Below, piece by piece: positions 19,215 to 28,382 of a stretch of DNA of 64,000 nucleotides; position 1 is the first letter of the stretch; each line of letters starts with the position of its first letter. Location of the stretch: NCBI GenBank assembly GCA_963727535.1, contig CAVSGR010000001.1:124001-188000 (forward strand), written 5' to 3'. Source of the DNA: RBG-16-34-14 sp963727535. Its GTDB lineage: Bacteria; Bacteroidota; Ignavibacteria; Ignavibacteriales; Ignavibacteriaceae. The position numbers were made by a program, and so were the translations under genes. The notes below the pieces were generated by a model. That model saw only the letters and a list, made by a program, of their open reading frames with translations. It ran no database searches and was not told the DNA's origin.

Positions 19215-20361
19215 TGTCATTGTTCTTTTAACTGCATTTTTTATAAGTAGCTGTAGTGATGCGCCTACTCCAATAGGTGTTAATCTTCTTGGAGATGATT
19301 ATATCGGATACAAAACTGTTAATTCAGTTGATGACTCAATCGGTCAAACATCAACCTACTATCATGAAACACTTAGTCTGGGTTCTTCTGACATGCTTCT
19401 TTTAGGAACCGCCAAAGATGTGGAAGCTTCAACGCTAATTAGGTTTAGTACCGCATTGGGCGATTCTATTTCTTTAGATATCAATAATAATAGTATAAAT
19501 GTTACTAGTGCAGTAATACAACTTCACAGGATTTATGCTTTCGGTGATACCCTTGCACCTTTTGATTTTTCCGTTCATAAAGTGAATTCAGAATGGACCA
19601 GTAATTTTACTGAAGACAGTCTAGCGGGTTTGCAGTATGATGCAGAAGATGTGTCAACCCAAAAGGAAATTACAGACACTATAACCAATATTACTATAAG
19701 TAATGAACTAATTCTGGAATGGTTGAAGGCAGCCGCCGATACAAACTTGCCAGCCCAAAATGGAATTTACCTTATTCCCGCCCAGGGACTAAATCATATT
19801 ATAGGTTACCACGCTCTTACTACTGATTATACTGATTATCCTACAATCTATGCTGTAATTGAGAAACCAGGAGTTTATACAGATACTCTTATTTTTTATG
19901 GCACTTATGATGTTAGCATTGTGAAAGGAAATCTTCCTTCATTGTCTGCAGAAAATATTGCAGTAAGGTCCGGGTACGCAATTTTTTCGAGATTATTTTT
20001 TAATATACCAAAACTTCCTAATAATGCTGTTATAAATGATGCAGAATTAACATTGAATGTCGATACGCTTGAAACAGTTGTAGGTACTAATTATTATAAT
20101 GCTGTAGATACTTACTTTTCGTTGGACAGTACCAACAGAGACAGCATATCTTCTTCTTATGTGACTTTAACAAGGGTTGGAAGTCAATTTACCGGAAGTA
20201 TAACCGGTTTTGTTAGGGAATGGGTTAAAGGTAATAATAACGGATTAATTTTAACAACATCAAGTACTTTAGATGGTGTTGAACTTTTTGCGATAAAAGG
20301 AAGTAGTTCGGCTAATCTTAATGATCGTCCTTTTTTGAAAATAACTTATACAGCAAAATAA
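19201..20361 (+). CDS. uncharacterised lipoprotein, DUF4270-like
   Basis: 386 residues from a GTG start inside the end of gmhB. The lipoprotein signal ends LTAFFISSC at residue 18. The rest is beta-strand rich and of low similarity to anything I can name; the PIGVNLLGDD segment just after the cysteine and the location directly after glgA resemble the DUF4270 lipoproteins that sit next to glycogen synthase in many Bacteroidota, but I assign this only tentatively. No enzyme motif. It is followed 2 bp later by a predicted outer-membrane barrel gene, suggesting that the pair act together in the outer membrane. Confidence 0.7.
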   Translation: MIKNSVIVLLTAFFISSCSDAPTPIGVNLLGDDYIGYKTVNSVDDSIGQTSTYYHETLSLGSSDMLLLGTAKDVEASTLIRFSTALGDSISLDINNNSINVTSAVIQLHRIYAFGDTLAPFDFSVHKVNSEWTSNFTEDSLAGLQYDAEDVSTQKEITDTITNITISNELILEWLKAAADTNLPAQNGIYLIPAQGLNHIIGYHALTTDYTDYPTIYAVIEKPGVYTDTLIFYGTYDVSIVKGNLPSLSAENIAVRSGYAIFSRLFFNIPKLPNNAVINDAELTLNVDTLETVVGTNYYNAVDTYFSLDSTNRDSISSSYVTLTRVGSQFTGSITGFVREWVKGNNNGLILTTSSTLDGVELFAIKGSSSANLNDRPFLKITYTAK

Positions 20362-20363
20362 TA

Positions 20364-21602
20364 ATGAAAAAGTTTTTAATAACTATTATAATTTTCTTAA
20401 GTATTTCTCCTTCATACTTTGGACAAAATAGTTCTTCATATACAAGACTCGGTATAGGAGATATAGAATATACTTATTCAGCACGCAGGGTAGGAATGGG
20501 ACAGCTTGGGGTTTCAGTAGCGGACGAAGATTTTATTAATTCGTTAAATCCTGCCGGATGGTACAAACTTAATAAAACCAGGATAGAATTTGGATTATAT
20601 TTTAGAGGTATGTTTTTATCAGATAATAATGCAAGCACATATTATGGTAAAGCTCAGTTTTCCGGCTTTACAATTGCATTTCCGGTTAGCGAATTGTATG
20701 GAATCGGGGTAGCAGCGGGAATTGTTCCTTATTCAAATGTTAGCTATAAAACCGAACAAACATTTTATACAGATAATCCATATAAATTATCCTATGAAGG
20801 TACAGGGGGTTTGACAAAAGCATTTATTGGAACCTCCTATAAACTGCCTTTTGGTTTGGTTTTAGGAAGTTCGCTCGATTACTATTTTGGTAATCTTACT
20901 TATAAATCCAGAATAGATTTTTTAGAAAACTCTAATTCTTACGCGGCATATGAAAATTCTTATCGACCCGACGGGGTTGGTTTTACTTTTGGTTTTATAA
21001 GTCCCAATCTAAATTCTTTATGGGGAGATTCAGTAACTGTTTCTGATTTCAGATTTGGAGGCTCCTTAGCTTATACTGGTAAACTTAATGCTGATTCTAT
21101 TTTGACATCAACATCTTCAACAAACATTGATACTGTTGATTACGGAAAGACAAAGCTTGATATCCCTTTCAGACTTACATTAGGAGTCAGCACTGTTTTA
21201 AATAAAGAATATTTATTGTGTCTAGATTATTCCTATCAGCCATGGAGCAACTATAAAATTAATACTATTAGTAGTCCCGGACTTCGAAACTTAAATAAGC
21301 TGAGTTTAGGATTTGAATATACACCTGCAAAAAGCCTGAGCAGCAGTTTCTGGGAACAAATAATCTGGCGGGCAGGTTTAAGCTATGAAGGAACGCAATA
21401 TTTAGTTAATAAAGAAGGAATCAATCAATATTCAATTTCAGGTGGTTTTTCAATGCCATTTAATAATGAAAATACTGTGGATTTGGCTGTTCTTTATTCG
21501 ATAAGAGGGAATAAAGGTCCTGATTTGATTAAAGAAAATAATATTAAAATATCAGTCGGTATCAGTTTTGGCGAACTTTGGTTCATTAAAAGAAAATATT
21601 AA
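20364..21602 (+). CDS. predicted outer-membrane beta-barrel protein
   Basis: 412 residues with signal peptide (MKKFLITIIIFLSISPSYFG) and then alternating amphipathic strands with many Tyr/Gly/Asn turns. The opening YTRLGIGDIEYTYSARRVGMGQLG and SLNPAGWYKL recall Bacteroidota FadL/OMPP1-like barrels, where an N-terminal plug starts with G-M-G and the NPA motif. The C-terminus ends in an aromatic-rich strand (ELWFIKRKY). It follows the lipoprotein by 2 bp and precedes the TPR protein by 25 bp, so the three form one envelope unit. Confidence 0.78.
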   Translation: MKKFLITIIIFLSISPSYFGQNSSSYTRLGIGDIEYTYSARRVGMGQLGVSVADEDFINSLNPAGWYKLNKTRIEFGLYFRGMFLSDNNASTYYGKAQFSGFTIAFPVSELYGIGVAAGIVPYSNVSYKTEQTFYTDNPYKLSYEGTGGLTKAFIGTSYKLPFGLVLGSSLDYYFGNLTYKSRIDFLENSNSYAAYENSYRPDGVGFTFGFISPNLNSLWGDSVTVSDFRFGGSLAYTGKLNADSILTSTSSTNIDTVDYGKTKLDIPFRLTLGVSTVLNKEYLLCLDYSYQPWSNYKINTISSPGLRNLNKLSLGFEYTPAKSLSSSFWEQIIWRAGLSYEGTQYLVNKEGINQYSISGGFSMPFNNENTVDLAVLYSIRGNKGPDLIKENNIKISVGISFGELWFIKRKY

Positions 21603-21627
21603 ATTTATAAAATATTAGAGGTTAAAC

Positions 21628-22881
21628 TTGAAGCTATTCGTTAAAATATTCTTTTTCGCTATTTTGATAGCAACAGGAGTAATGTCTGCACAAACTTCCA
21701 GTGCTCCTGCAGATTCTATGGAATTGCTTAAACAGTATAGTTTATTTTCTGAATATTATAAGAATCATGATTATAAGAGTGCTCTTCCTTATGGTTGGAA
21801 AGTGCTTGAGATGGATAAGAAAAAATTTGCAAAATGGATCTATTATAAAATGGAAGATTGTCTATGGTATATGCATGACTCTTCCGGTCTTTCTACGGAT
21901 GAAGAAAAATCAATAGCAGATACCACCCTTTATTTATATAATCTTGCTACAGAAAATTATCCACAAGCAAAAGGTTATTTCCTGGCAAAGAAGGCTTTTA
22001 TTTCAGAAACATGGCTTGGTGTCGATCCGGAAACATTAATAAATGAATATGAACAAGCTATAGCAGCAGATTCTACTATTTCAACTTACTATTATGATAG
22101 ATTAGGGGAATTGTATCTTGCAAAGAAAGAGGAAGGCACTGATTACAAATTAAAGGGACTCGACCTATACCAGTATCTCAGCAATAAAGAACCTGATAAT
22201 CCAACCTGGGTGGAAAAGCAGGAAAGATTTGTTGATAACCTGGGTGAACTCGTTGACCTAGCTAAAAAACAATGGGACCTCGATCCTCAAAATCCTGAGA
22301 AGGCGTGGAAATATGCAACTGTGGCTTTAAGAGATAATCAGTATCCCGCAGCAATAACTGCTCTTGAATTCCTGGTCTCAAAAGATCCTTCATCAGCAAG
22401 CTATTGGACACAACTAGCTTCTGCCTATAACAAAAATGAACAGTTAGGTAAAGCTGAGGATGCATATAAGAAATTAATTTCCCTTGAACCCGATAAAAAG
22501 GATAATTATTTGAATCTCGGTATTGTTTACAAAGATAAAGGACAATTTACTGCTGCACGGAGCGAGTTTGAAAAGGCAAGCCAGGTAGGGAACGGCTGGG
22601 GATTACCTATTTATTATATAGGAAATTTATATGAACAGGCAGCAAGAGGTTGCGGATTTGAATTCGAGGATAAATTAGTCTATCTGCTTGCTGTAGATAC
22701 TTACAAAAGAGCAAAAAGTATAGATCCATCTGTAACACAAGCTCAGGAAAGAATTACTGCTCTTGCAACTTCTGTCCCATCCAAGGAAGATTATTTCTTC
22801 AGAGGATTAAAATCAGGACAGAGCGTCCCAATTACCGGAAAGTGTTATGATTGGATCGGAAAGAGTATAACAGTACCTTAA
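21628..22881 (+). CDS. exported tetratricopeptide-repeat protein
   Basis: 417 residues from a TTG start preceded by AGAGG. A signal peptide (KLFVKIFFFAILIATGVMSA) is followed by TPR-type helical repeats, clearest between residues 215 and 330 (PEKAWKYATVALRDNQYPAAI, ASYWTQLASAYNKNEQLGKAEDAYKKL, DNYLNLGIVYKDKGQFTAARSEFEKA). TPRs scaffold protein complexes; placement behind a lipoprotein and barrel suggests a periplasmic partner of these. A clean rho-independent terminator follows at 22908, marking the end of the glgA-gmhB-envelope transcription unit. Confidence 0.85.
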   Translation: MKLFVKIFFFAILIATGVMSAQTSSAPADSMELLKQYSLFSEYYKNHDYKSALPYGWKVLEMDKKKFAKWIYYKMEDCLWYMHDSSGLSTDEEKSIADTTLYLYNLATENYPQAKGYFLAKKAFISETWLGVDPETLINEYEQAIAADSTISTYYYDRLGELYLAKKEEGTDYKLKGLDLYQYLSNKEPDNPTWVEKQERFVDNLGELVDLAKKQWDLDPQNPEKAWKYATVALRDNQYPAAITALEFLVSKDPSSASYWTQLASAYNKNEQLGKAEDAYKKLISLEPDKKDNYLNLGIVYKDKGQFTAARSEFEKASQVGNGWGLPIYYIGNLYEQAARGCGFEFEDKLVYLLAVDTYKRAKSIDPSVTQAQERITALATSVPSKEDYFFRGLKSGQSVPITGKCYDWIGKSITVP

Positions 22882-22907
22882 TGAATATTTCAATTACTTT
22901 AAAAAAT

Positions 22908-22941
22908 AAGGTTTCAGAATGAATTTTCTGGAACCTTTTTA
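22908..22941 (+). terminator. rho-independent terminator after the glgA-TPR unit
   Basis: A 12-bp inverted repeat, AAGGTTTCAGAA (22908-22919) and TTCTGGAACCTT (22926-22937) with one G-T pair, is followed by a T run. Confidence 0.85.
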
Positions 22942-23014
22942 TTTTATATAAATTGCATAGAACTAATAATTAACCTTAAATTTCAAATTGTAATTTTCAA
23001 AAAAAAGAAAGATT

Positions 23015-24310
23015 ATGTATACACCTCTAAAGAACGATAAAGAAATCTTTGATGTATTAAGTCTTGAAACTAAACGTCAGCAAGAGAATCTTGAATTAAT
23101 TGCATCTGAAAATTTTGTTAGTCCTGCAGTATTAGAAGCAGCAGGAACTGTTTTAACAAATAAATATGCAGAGGGTTATCCTGGTAAAAGATATTACGGT
23201 GGTTGCGAATATGTTGATATTGCCGAAAACCTGGCTAGAGAAAGACTAAAAAAACTATTTAATGCTGAGCATGTAAATGTGCAGCCTCATAGCGGATCAC
23301 AAGCAAATATGGCTGTGTTGATGACCTTGCTTAAGCCGGGAGATAAATTCTTAGGACTTAGCTTAGCTCACGGAGGTCATCTAACTCATGGTTCACCTGT
23401 TAACTTCTCAGGACAGTTATATCAGGCAGTAGGCTATACCTTAAATAAAGACACTAAGACTTTAGATTACAATCTGATAGAGGATATAGCTAATAAAGAA
23501 AAACCTAAAGTTATTATAACTGGAGCCAGTGCTTATCCAAGAGAATGGGATTATGCAAAGTTCAGGGAAATTGCTGATAAAGTTGGAGCTTTTCTTGTTT
23601 GCGATATGGCTCATCCCGCAGGATTAATTGCTAAAGGGCTTCTCCATAATCCATTGAAATATTGTGATATTGTGACTTCTACAACCCACAAAACGCTTCG
23701 GGGACCGCGAGGAGGTATCATCCTAATAGGTAAAGATTATGAAAATCCTTTCGGCATTAAAACACCAAAAGGTGATCGTACGAAAATGATGTCTGAACTA
23801 ATCGACAGTACTGTAATGCCCGGCATTCAGGGGGGACCTTTAATGCATATTATTATGGCTAAAGCAGTTGCATTTGGAGAAGCTCTTGAAGATTCATTTA
23901 AGGTTTATGCGGAACAAATTATAAAAAATGCAAAAACACTTTCTGCTAAACTTACTGAATATGGATTTGATATTGTTTCAGGCGGAACAGATAACCATCT
24001 TTTGCTTATTGATTTAACAAATAAAAACATAACAGGCAAACAAGCAGAAAACTCTTTAGGAAAAGCAGGGATCACAGTTAATAAAAATATGGTGCCATTT
24101 GACCAAAGAAGCCCTTTTGTTACAAGCGGAATCCGGGTTGGTACCCCCGCTGTTACAACCAGGGGTATGAAAGAAAATGAAATGAAAATGATAGCTGATT
24201 TTATCAATGATGCGATAAACCATTTTGAAGATAATGATAAACTTGAAAAGATAAGACTCGAAGTTAAGCAGCTTTGTTCACGTTTTTCTCTTTATGCGGA
24301 ATTAAACTAA
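23015..24310 (+). CDS. glyA: serine hydroxymethyltransferase
   Basis: 431 residues. PLP-dependent fold type I enzyme making glycine and methylene-THF from serine and THF. Signatures: NLELIASENFVSPAV at the N-terminus, GYPGKRYYGGCEYVD, PHSGSQANMAV, DMAHPAGLIAKG, and the PLP lysine in TSTTHKTLRGPRGG (near residue 229). Full length, intact. It lies 15 bp upstream of tatC and probably shares its transcript. Confidence 0.97.
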   Translation: MYTPLKNDKEIFDVLSLETKRQQENLELIASENFVSPAVLEAAGTVLTNKYAEGYPGKRYYGGCEYVDIAENLARERLKKLFNAEHVNVQPHSGSQANMAVLMTLLKPGDKFLGLSLAHGGHLTHGSPVNFSGQLYQAVGYTLNKDTKTLDYNLIEDIANKEKPKVIITGASAYPREWDYAKFREIADKVGAFLVCDMAHPAGLIAKGLLHNPLKYCDIVTSTTHKTLRGPRGGIILIGKDYENPFGIKTPKGDRTKMMSELIDSTVMPGIQGGPLMHIIMAKAVAFGEALEDSFKVYAEQIIKNAKTLSAKLTEYGFDIVSGGTDNHLLLIDLTNKNITGKQAENSLGKAGITVNKNMVPFDQRSPFVTSGIRVGTPAVTTRGMKENEMKMIADFINDAINHFEDNDKLEKIRLEVKQLCSRFSLYAELN

Positions 24311-24324
24311 TTAAGGCTTAAACA

Positions 24325-25095
24325 GTGTCATCTGAAGAAGTAGTAAAAAAGAATGTTGATGAGGTAGATGGGGAAGAAGAAGAAAAGGAAATGAGTTTTC
24401 TTGAACATCTTGAGGAATTGAGATGGAGAATTATATATGCTTTAATTGGTCTTGTGGTAGGTGCTATTATTTGTTGGATTTTTATTGATTTCTTAGTGGT
24501 GGATGTTTTATTAAAACCTGCAAAAGATAATGGACTCGCTCTTCAGAATTTAAAACCTTTCGGACAACTTTTTCTTTATTTCCAGGTTGCTCTGATTGGT
24601 GGAATTATATTAAGTCTGCCCAATATATTTTACCAGCTCTGGAAATTTATTGCTCCAGCTCTTAGAAAGAGTGAAAGAAAATATATCTTACTTATTGTTT
24701 TTTATAGCACGATTAGTTTTTTAATAGGTATTGCTTTTGCTTATTTTGTAATGATTCCTTTGGCTTTTCAATTTATAAAACAATTTGGAACCGAGTTAAT
24801 TAAAAATGAATTTGCAATTGATGAATATGTATCTATAATTATGAGTGTCTTACTTGCGGCAGGATGCGTTTTTGAACTTCCGATGATTTCATTTTTTCTT
24901 ACTAAGCTTGGTATCTTAACACCTAAGTTTATGAAGAAATATCGGCGTCATGCAATAATAGTTATTATGGTTCTTGCAGCATTCCTGACACCGGGAACAG
25001 ATCCGGTTTCTCAGGTAGTATTAGCAGTGCCGTTATTTTTGCTTTATGAAATAAGCATATTGATTTCAAAACTGGCTCAGAAAAAAAGTGATTAG
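24325..25095 (+). CDS. tatC: Sec-independent protein translocase subunit TatC
   Basis: 256 residues from a GTG start; the conserved core starts at MSFLEHLEELRWRI, so an internal ATG at 24391 is an alternative. Six membrane helices, with the family motifs FLEHLEELR in the cytoplasmic N-tail, LWKFIAPALRKSERKY and FELPMISFFL, and PGTDPVSQ in the last loop. TatC is the twin-arginine signal receptor that exports folded proteins. No tatA is adjacent. Its 3' end overlaps the polyprenyl synthase gene by 8 bp. Confidence 0.95.
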   Translation: MSSEEVVKKNVDEVDGEEEEKEMSFLEHLEELRWRIIYALIGLVVGAIICWIFIDFLVVDVLLKPAKDNGLALQNLKPFGQLFLYFQVALIGGIILSLPNIFYQLWKFIAPALRKSERKYILLIVFYSTISFLIGIAFAYFVMIPLAFQFIKQFGTELIKNEFAIDEYVSIIMSVLLAAGCVFELPMISFFLTKLGILTPKFMKKYRRHAIIVIMVLAAFLTPGTDPVSQVVLAVPLFLLYEISILISKLAQKKSD

Positions 25096-26065
25096 AAACC
25101 TTTCCGAAATAAGCAATCCTATAAAAACAGAACTCGACAAGTTCGACGAGCAATTTAAAGTTTCGATGAAATCCAGGGTAGGACTTGTTGATCTTATTGC
25201 ACGCTATATAATCAGGCAGAAGGGGAAAAAAATAAGACCACTTCTTGTGCTTCTTTCTGCAAAAGTAGCGGGTGGTGTAAATGATAGAACTTACAGGGGA
25301 GCCGTTCTTGTCGAACTTCTGCATACAGCAACTCTGGTTCACGATGACGTTGTTGACAACGCAGATAAAAGAAGAAATTTCTGGTCAATTAATAAAATAT
25401 TTAAAAACAAGGCTGCTGTTTTAATGGGAGATTATCTCCTTTCAAAAGGATTGATGATTGCTGTAGAAGGAAAAGATTATGATTTTCTGGGTGTAATTAC
25501 TAACACAGTTAAACGTATGGCAGAAGGTGAACTTCTCCAGATACAAAAAACAAGAAGACTTAATATAGATGAAGAAACATATTTTAAAATTATATCAGAC
25601 AAAACAGCATCGCTTCTTGAGACCTGTTGTGAAATTGGTGCGTTGAGCGCTTCTGATAATCCTGAATATCATAATGCAATGAAACAATTTGGTGAATCGA
25701 TTGGAATTGCATTCCAGATAAGAGACGATATTCTTGATTATGAAGGAAAGGCGAAACTTATTGGTAAACCTGTCGGCGGAGATATTAAAGAAAAGAAAAT
25801 CACACTTCCTTTAATTTATTCATTAAGCCACGTTTCAAACGGAGAAGCCGCAGACATCAGGAAATTACTTAAGAATGTAAATGGCAAAGAAAGTGTTAAT
25901 GAAATTATAGAATTTGTTAGAAGGAATGATGGAATTAACTATGCCCTAGATAAAGCACATTCATATTCCGAAAAAGCGAAAGAAGCATTAAAAGTTTTTC
26001 CGGACTCGCCAAGTAAAATTGCTCTTGAAGCTCTTGTTGATTTTGTGATTGATCGCAAAAATTAA
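25088..26065 (+). CDS. trans-polyprenyl diphosphate synthase (octaprenyl-type)
   Basis: 325 residues from a GTG start, intact. Both Asp-rich Mg-binding motifs are visible: VHDDVVDNADKRR (first, around residue 85) and QIRDDILDYEG (second, around 215), with GKKIRPLLVLLSA upstream. It condenses isopentenyl units onto an allylic diphosphate; length and motif spacing fit medium/long chain synthases that make the quinone side chain. Product length cannot be decided by eye. Overlaps tatC by 8 bp and ends convergently to the universal stress protein gene. Confidence 0.92.
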   Translation: MIRNLSEISNPIKTELDKFDEQFKVSMKSRVGLVDLIARYIIRQKGKKIRPLLVLLSAKVAGGVNDRTYRGAVLVELLHTATLVHDDVVDNADKRRNFWSINKIFKNKAAVLMGDYLLSKGLMIAVEGKDYDFLGVITNTVKRMAEGELLQIQKTRRLNIDEETYFKIISDKTASLLETCCEIGALSASDNPEYHNAMKQFGESIGIAFQIRDDILDYEGKAKLIGKPVGGDIKEKKITLPLIYSLSHVSNGEAADIRKLLKNVNGKESVNEIIEFVRRNDGINYALDKAHSYSEKAKEALKVFPDSPSKIALEALVDFVIDRKN

Positions 26066-26111
26066 TATCTCAAAGTCTCAGTTTCTCACGTCTCAAAGTC
26101 ACAGTGTTAGA

Positions 26112-26597
26112 TCACGCCTTCTCTATTGCTTCCTTAAACCTGAATCCCTTTGCAGGTTCACGTAAAGTGAGTACAGGGCAGGGAGCTTTTCTTACAACTT
26201 TCTCAGCAGTGCTTCCGAAAAGTATATGCTCAACGCCGGTATGACCGTGAGTAGCTATAATTATTAAATCAACATTTTCGTCGGCAGCAGTTTCAATTAT
26301 TTCAACAAAAGGCTTCCCGGTTTTAATAATTTTCTTAACACTTAAATCGGAAGGTATTTCTTTTTCTGCAAGCTTGTCTAATTCTTCTTTTGCTCTTTTA
26401 TCCATTTCAATGCCCGCTGCAGGAATAGCAATCTGACCCATACTAAAGTCGGGAGGATAAATAACCGGCTCTACAACATAGACAAGCACTAAAGAAGCTT
26501 TGAAATTTTTTGCAAAGTTCACAGCATATTTTAAAGAGCTTTTGGAATAATCGGAAAAGTCTATAGGAACTAATACTTTTTTTATTTCAAATTCCAT
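26112..26597 (-). CDS. universal stress protein (UspA family)
   Basis: 161 residues from the ATG at 26597, which has GGAG at good spacing; an upstream start would add 14 residues without similarity to the family. Single Usp domain: KVLVPIDFSDYSKSSLKYAVNFAK at the start and the ATP-binding loop IIATHGHTGVEHILFGSTAEKVVRKAPCPVLTL written here as G-H-T-G ... G-S-T-A-E (residues about 120-135). It overlaps the 3' end of the cyclic-nucleotide-binding gene by 11 bp, so the two are coupled. Confidence 0.92.
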   Translation of the reverse strand: MEFEIKKVLVPIDFSDYSKSSLKYAVNFAKNFKASLVLVYVVEPVIYPPDFSMGQIAIPAAGIEMDKRAKEELDKLAEKEIPSDLSVKKIIKTGKPFVEIIETAADENVDLIIIATHGHTGVEHILFGSTAEKVVRKAPCPVLTLREPAKGFRFKEAIEKA

Positions 26598-27138
26598 AAT
26601 CTGTCTCCGAGTTTTCTTTGTGTTTATTTTGTAAAGCAAAATGATCTTCGTTAAGCTTCCTTAATCTAAACGCAACTATCTGCGAGATTCCCTGGAGTAT
26701 TTTAATACCTTTACGCGGATATGCTTCTATAAATTCATCTAAATCAGGTTTAAATATTACAGCAAGACTACAATCTGTTTTTGCTATAGCAGAAGCTGAT
26801 CTTTTTTCTCCATCAACGAGAGCAAGTTCTCCAAAAAAATCTCCCTGGTAAAATGTTGCAAGAGGAACAACATTATTGTTTTCATCCGTTCTCTGGATTA
26901 CTACTTCACCATCATTTATGATATAAAGTCCAATACCGGGATCACCTTGATAGAAAATATATTCTCCGGAAAGGTAATTCCTGTTATGAATTATATTCAT
27001 AAGAATTGAGAAGTCTCTGCCTATTAAACCGCTAAAGAGGGGAATTGACTGGAGAGATTTCTTTAAGTTCGATTTTTTCGCTGGAGAGTTAAAGATGTTA
27101 GTCCAGAAGCTGCTATGAACGATTTTTTTTTCTTTCAT
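26587..27138 (-). CDS. cyclic-nucleotide-binding domain protein without DNA-binding domain
   Basis: 183 residues. One cNMP-binding domain spans about residues 30-150: IPLFSGLIGRDF, GEYIFYQGDPGIGLYIINDGEV and the phosphate-binding cassette GDFFGELALVDGEKRSASA. Unlike Crp/Fnr regulators, there is no helix-turn-helix after the domain; the last 30 residues are only a charged helix. It therefore probably works by protein contact. It lies between hisA (8 bp away) and the stress protein (11-bp overlap) in one operon. Confidence 0.85.
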   Translation of the reverse strand: MKEKKIVHSSFWTNIFNSPAKKSNLKKSLQSIPLFSGLIGRDFSILMNIIHNRNYLSGEYIFYQGDPGIGLYIINDGEVVIQRTDENNNVVPLATFYQGDFFGELALVDGEKRSASAIAKTDCSLAVIFKPDLDEFIEAYPRKGIKILQGISQIVAFRLRKLNEDHFALQNKHKENSETDYGI

Positions 27139-27146
27139 TAATTACC

Positions 27147-27905
27147 TCAAGAAAATATGCCTGATTCTGCAACGCGCCAGAGTTTCTGACATGGGAACCT
27201 GTTTTCATATAAAGCTCGTCCAATAATAACTGAATCAATGCCTAAAGGCATAAGTTTCTGAATATCAAGCAATTCATCTTTATTTCTTATTCCCCCCGAG
27301 TGAGTAACTTTTTGTCCGGTAGTCACAGCAATCTCTTTTGAAATTTCAAGATTAGGACCAGCCATAACACCGTTTCTACCAATGTCTGTAACAATGAATC
27401 TTCTTACTCCGAGTTCAGTCATTTTCTTTGCAAATTCGATATAGGAAATTCCCGATTTCCTTTGCCTGCCTCTTGTTACAATTTCTTTATCAACAATATC
27501 CAGGTTAACACATATCTTTTCGGGACCAAAATATTCAAAAACTTTTTTAAACTCTTCCGGATTTTCGATTGCCATTGTGCTTATTACCAAGCGGCAAATT
27601 CCGGTGTCTAAAATTTGTTTTGCATCGTCAAGAGTCCTGATCCCACCTGTAAATTCCACAGGAATAATTACAGAAGAACAAATTTCTTCAACAATAGGAT
27701 AATTTACTTTTGAGTGGTCAATCGCACCATCATAATCTACTATGTGGAGAAGTTTGGCATTTTCTGCACGCCATATTTTTGCCATTTCAACAGGATCACT
27801 GCCATACTCCTGACAGTCGAGTTCAGGAATGCCTTGAACAACACGTACAGTTTTGCCGTTTTTTATATCTATAGAAGGTATTACAAGAAGGTATCTCATC
27901 ATCAC
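27147..27905 (-). CDS. hisA: HisA/HisF family isomerase (ProFAR isomerase)
   Basis: 252 residues from GTG, with two in-frame ATGs at 27902 and 27899 that are equally likely starts. TIM barrel with both HisA half-barrel phosphate sites: IPSIDIKNGKTVRVVQG with the catalytic Asp near residue 12, FTGGIRTLDDA, VTDIGRNGVMAGPNLEI with the second catalytic Asp, THSGGIRNKDEL and DSVIIGRALYENRF. It would isomerise ProFAR in histidine synthesis. No other his gene is in the window; it is first in a unit with the cNMP-binding and stress genes, an unusual setting. Confidence 0.83.
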   Translation of the reverse strand: MMMRYLLVIPSIDIKNGKTVRVVQGIPELDCQEYGSDPVEMAKIWRAENAKLLHIVDYDGAIDHSKVNYPIVEEICSSVIIPVEFTGGIRTLDDAKQILDTGICRLVISTMAIENPEEFKKVFEYFGPEKICVNLDIVDKEIVTRGRQRKSGISYIEFAKKMTELGVRRFIVTDIGRNGVMAGPNLEISKEIAVTTGQKVTHSGGIRNKDELLDIQKLMPLGIDSVIIGRALYENRFPCQKLWRVAESGIFS

Positions 27906-28382
27906 TCTTCACTTTTTAGTTGAATCAGAAGAGCAGCCACAATTTTTTAATTAGAAAAAAATACTGAATGATTTTCATCTTTGACTGCTCAAAAAATACT
28001 TAAATAGCCAATTAAAATAAAGATAGCTTTAAGTATTGCAAAAATGCGTATATTTATAAAATCACGGTCTCTTTAGCTTAAAATTCACACGAAAATCCCT
28101 ATAAATAAAAAAGTTTGAAAACGAGCTAAATTCTTGACTTTCCTAACTTTAATCTGCATATTTGATAAAGATGAGCAAAGATTTTCGTTTTTTAACAACA
28201 ATAAACGGCGATTTTAGTATTCTTGTAGGGAATATAGACTTATCTTTATATATTGTTTTTGTTCATAATTCAAGGGTTTTAAAAACTGGGGTTTCAATTG
28301 CTAATACCTGTAAATACTTTGCAAATAGTGATTTCTTAGTAATTCTTTTGAAAAGTAAAATTTTAATAAGGAAAACTCGTTC
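27906..28382. other. intergenic region upstream of bioY
   Basis: About 480 bp, A/T-rich, between divergent hisA and bioY. It should contain both promoters. A short in-frame ORF starting near 28162 shows no family character and probably is not a gene. I see no known riboswitch fold and no clear BirA-type operator; the best promoter-like pair is given separately. Confidence 0.5.
28134..28164 (+). promoter_or_regulatory. possible Bacteroidota-type promoter for bioY
   Basis: TTG at 28134-28136 and CATATTTG at 28157-28164 are 20 bases apart, near the Bacteroidota sigma consensus TTTG-(about 19)-TAnnTTTG with one mismatch. It would give a leader of roughly 210 bases before the bioY ATG at 28383. 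Weak evidence. Confidence 0.3.
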
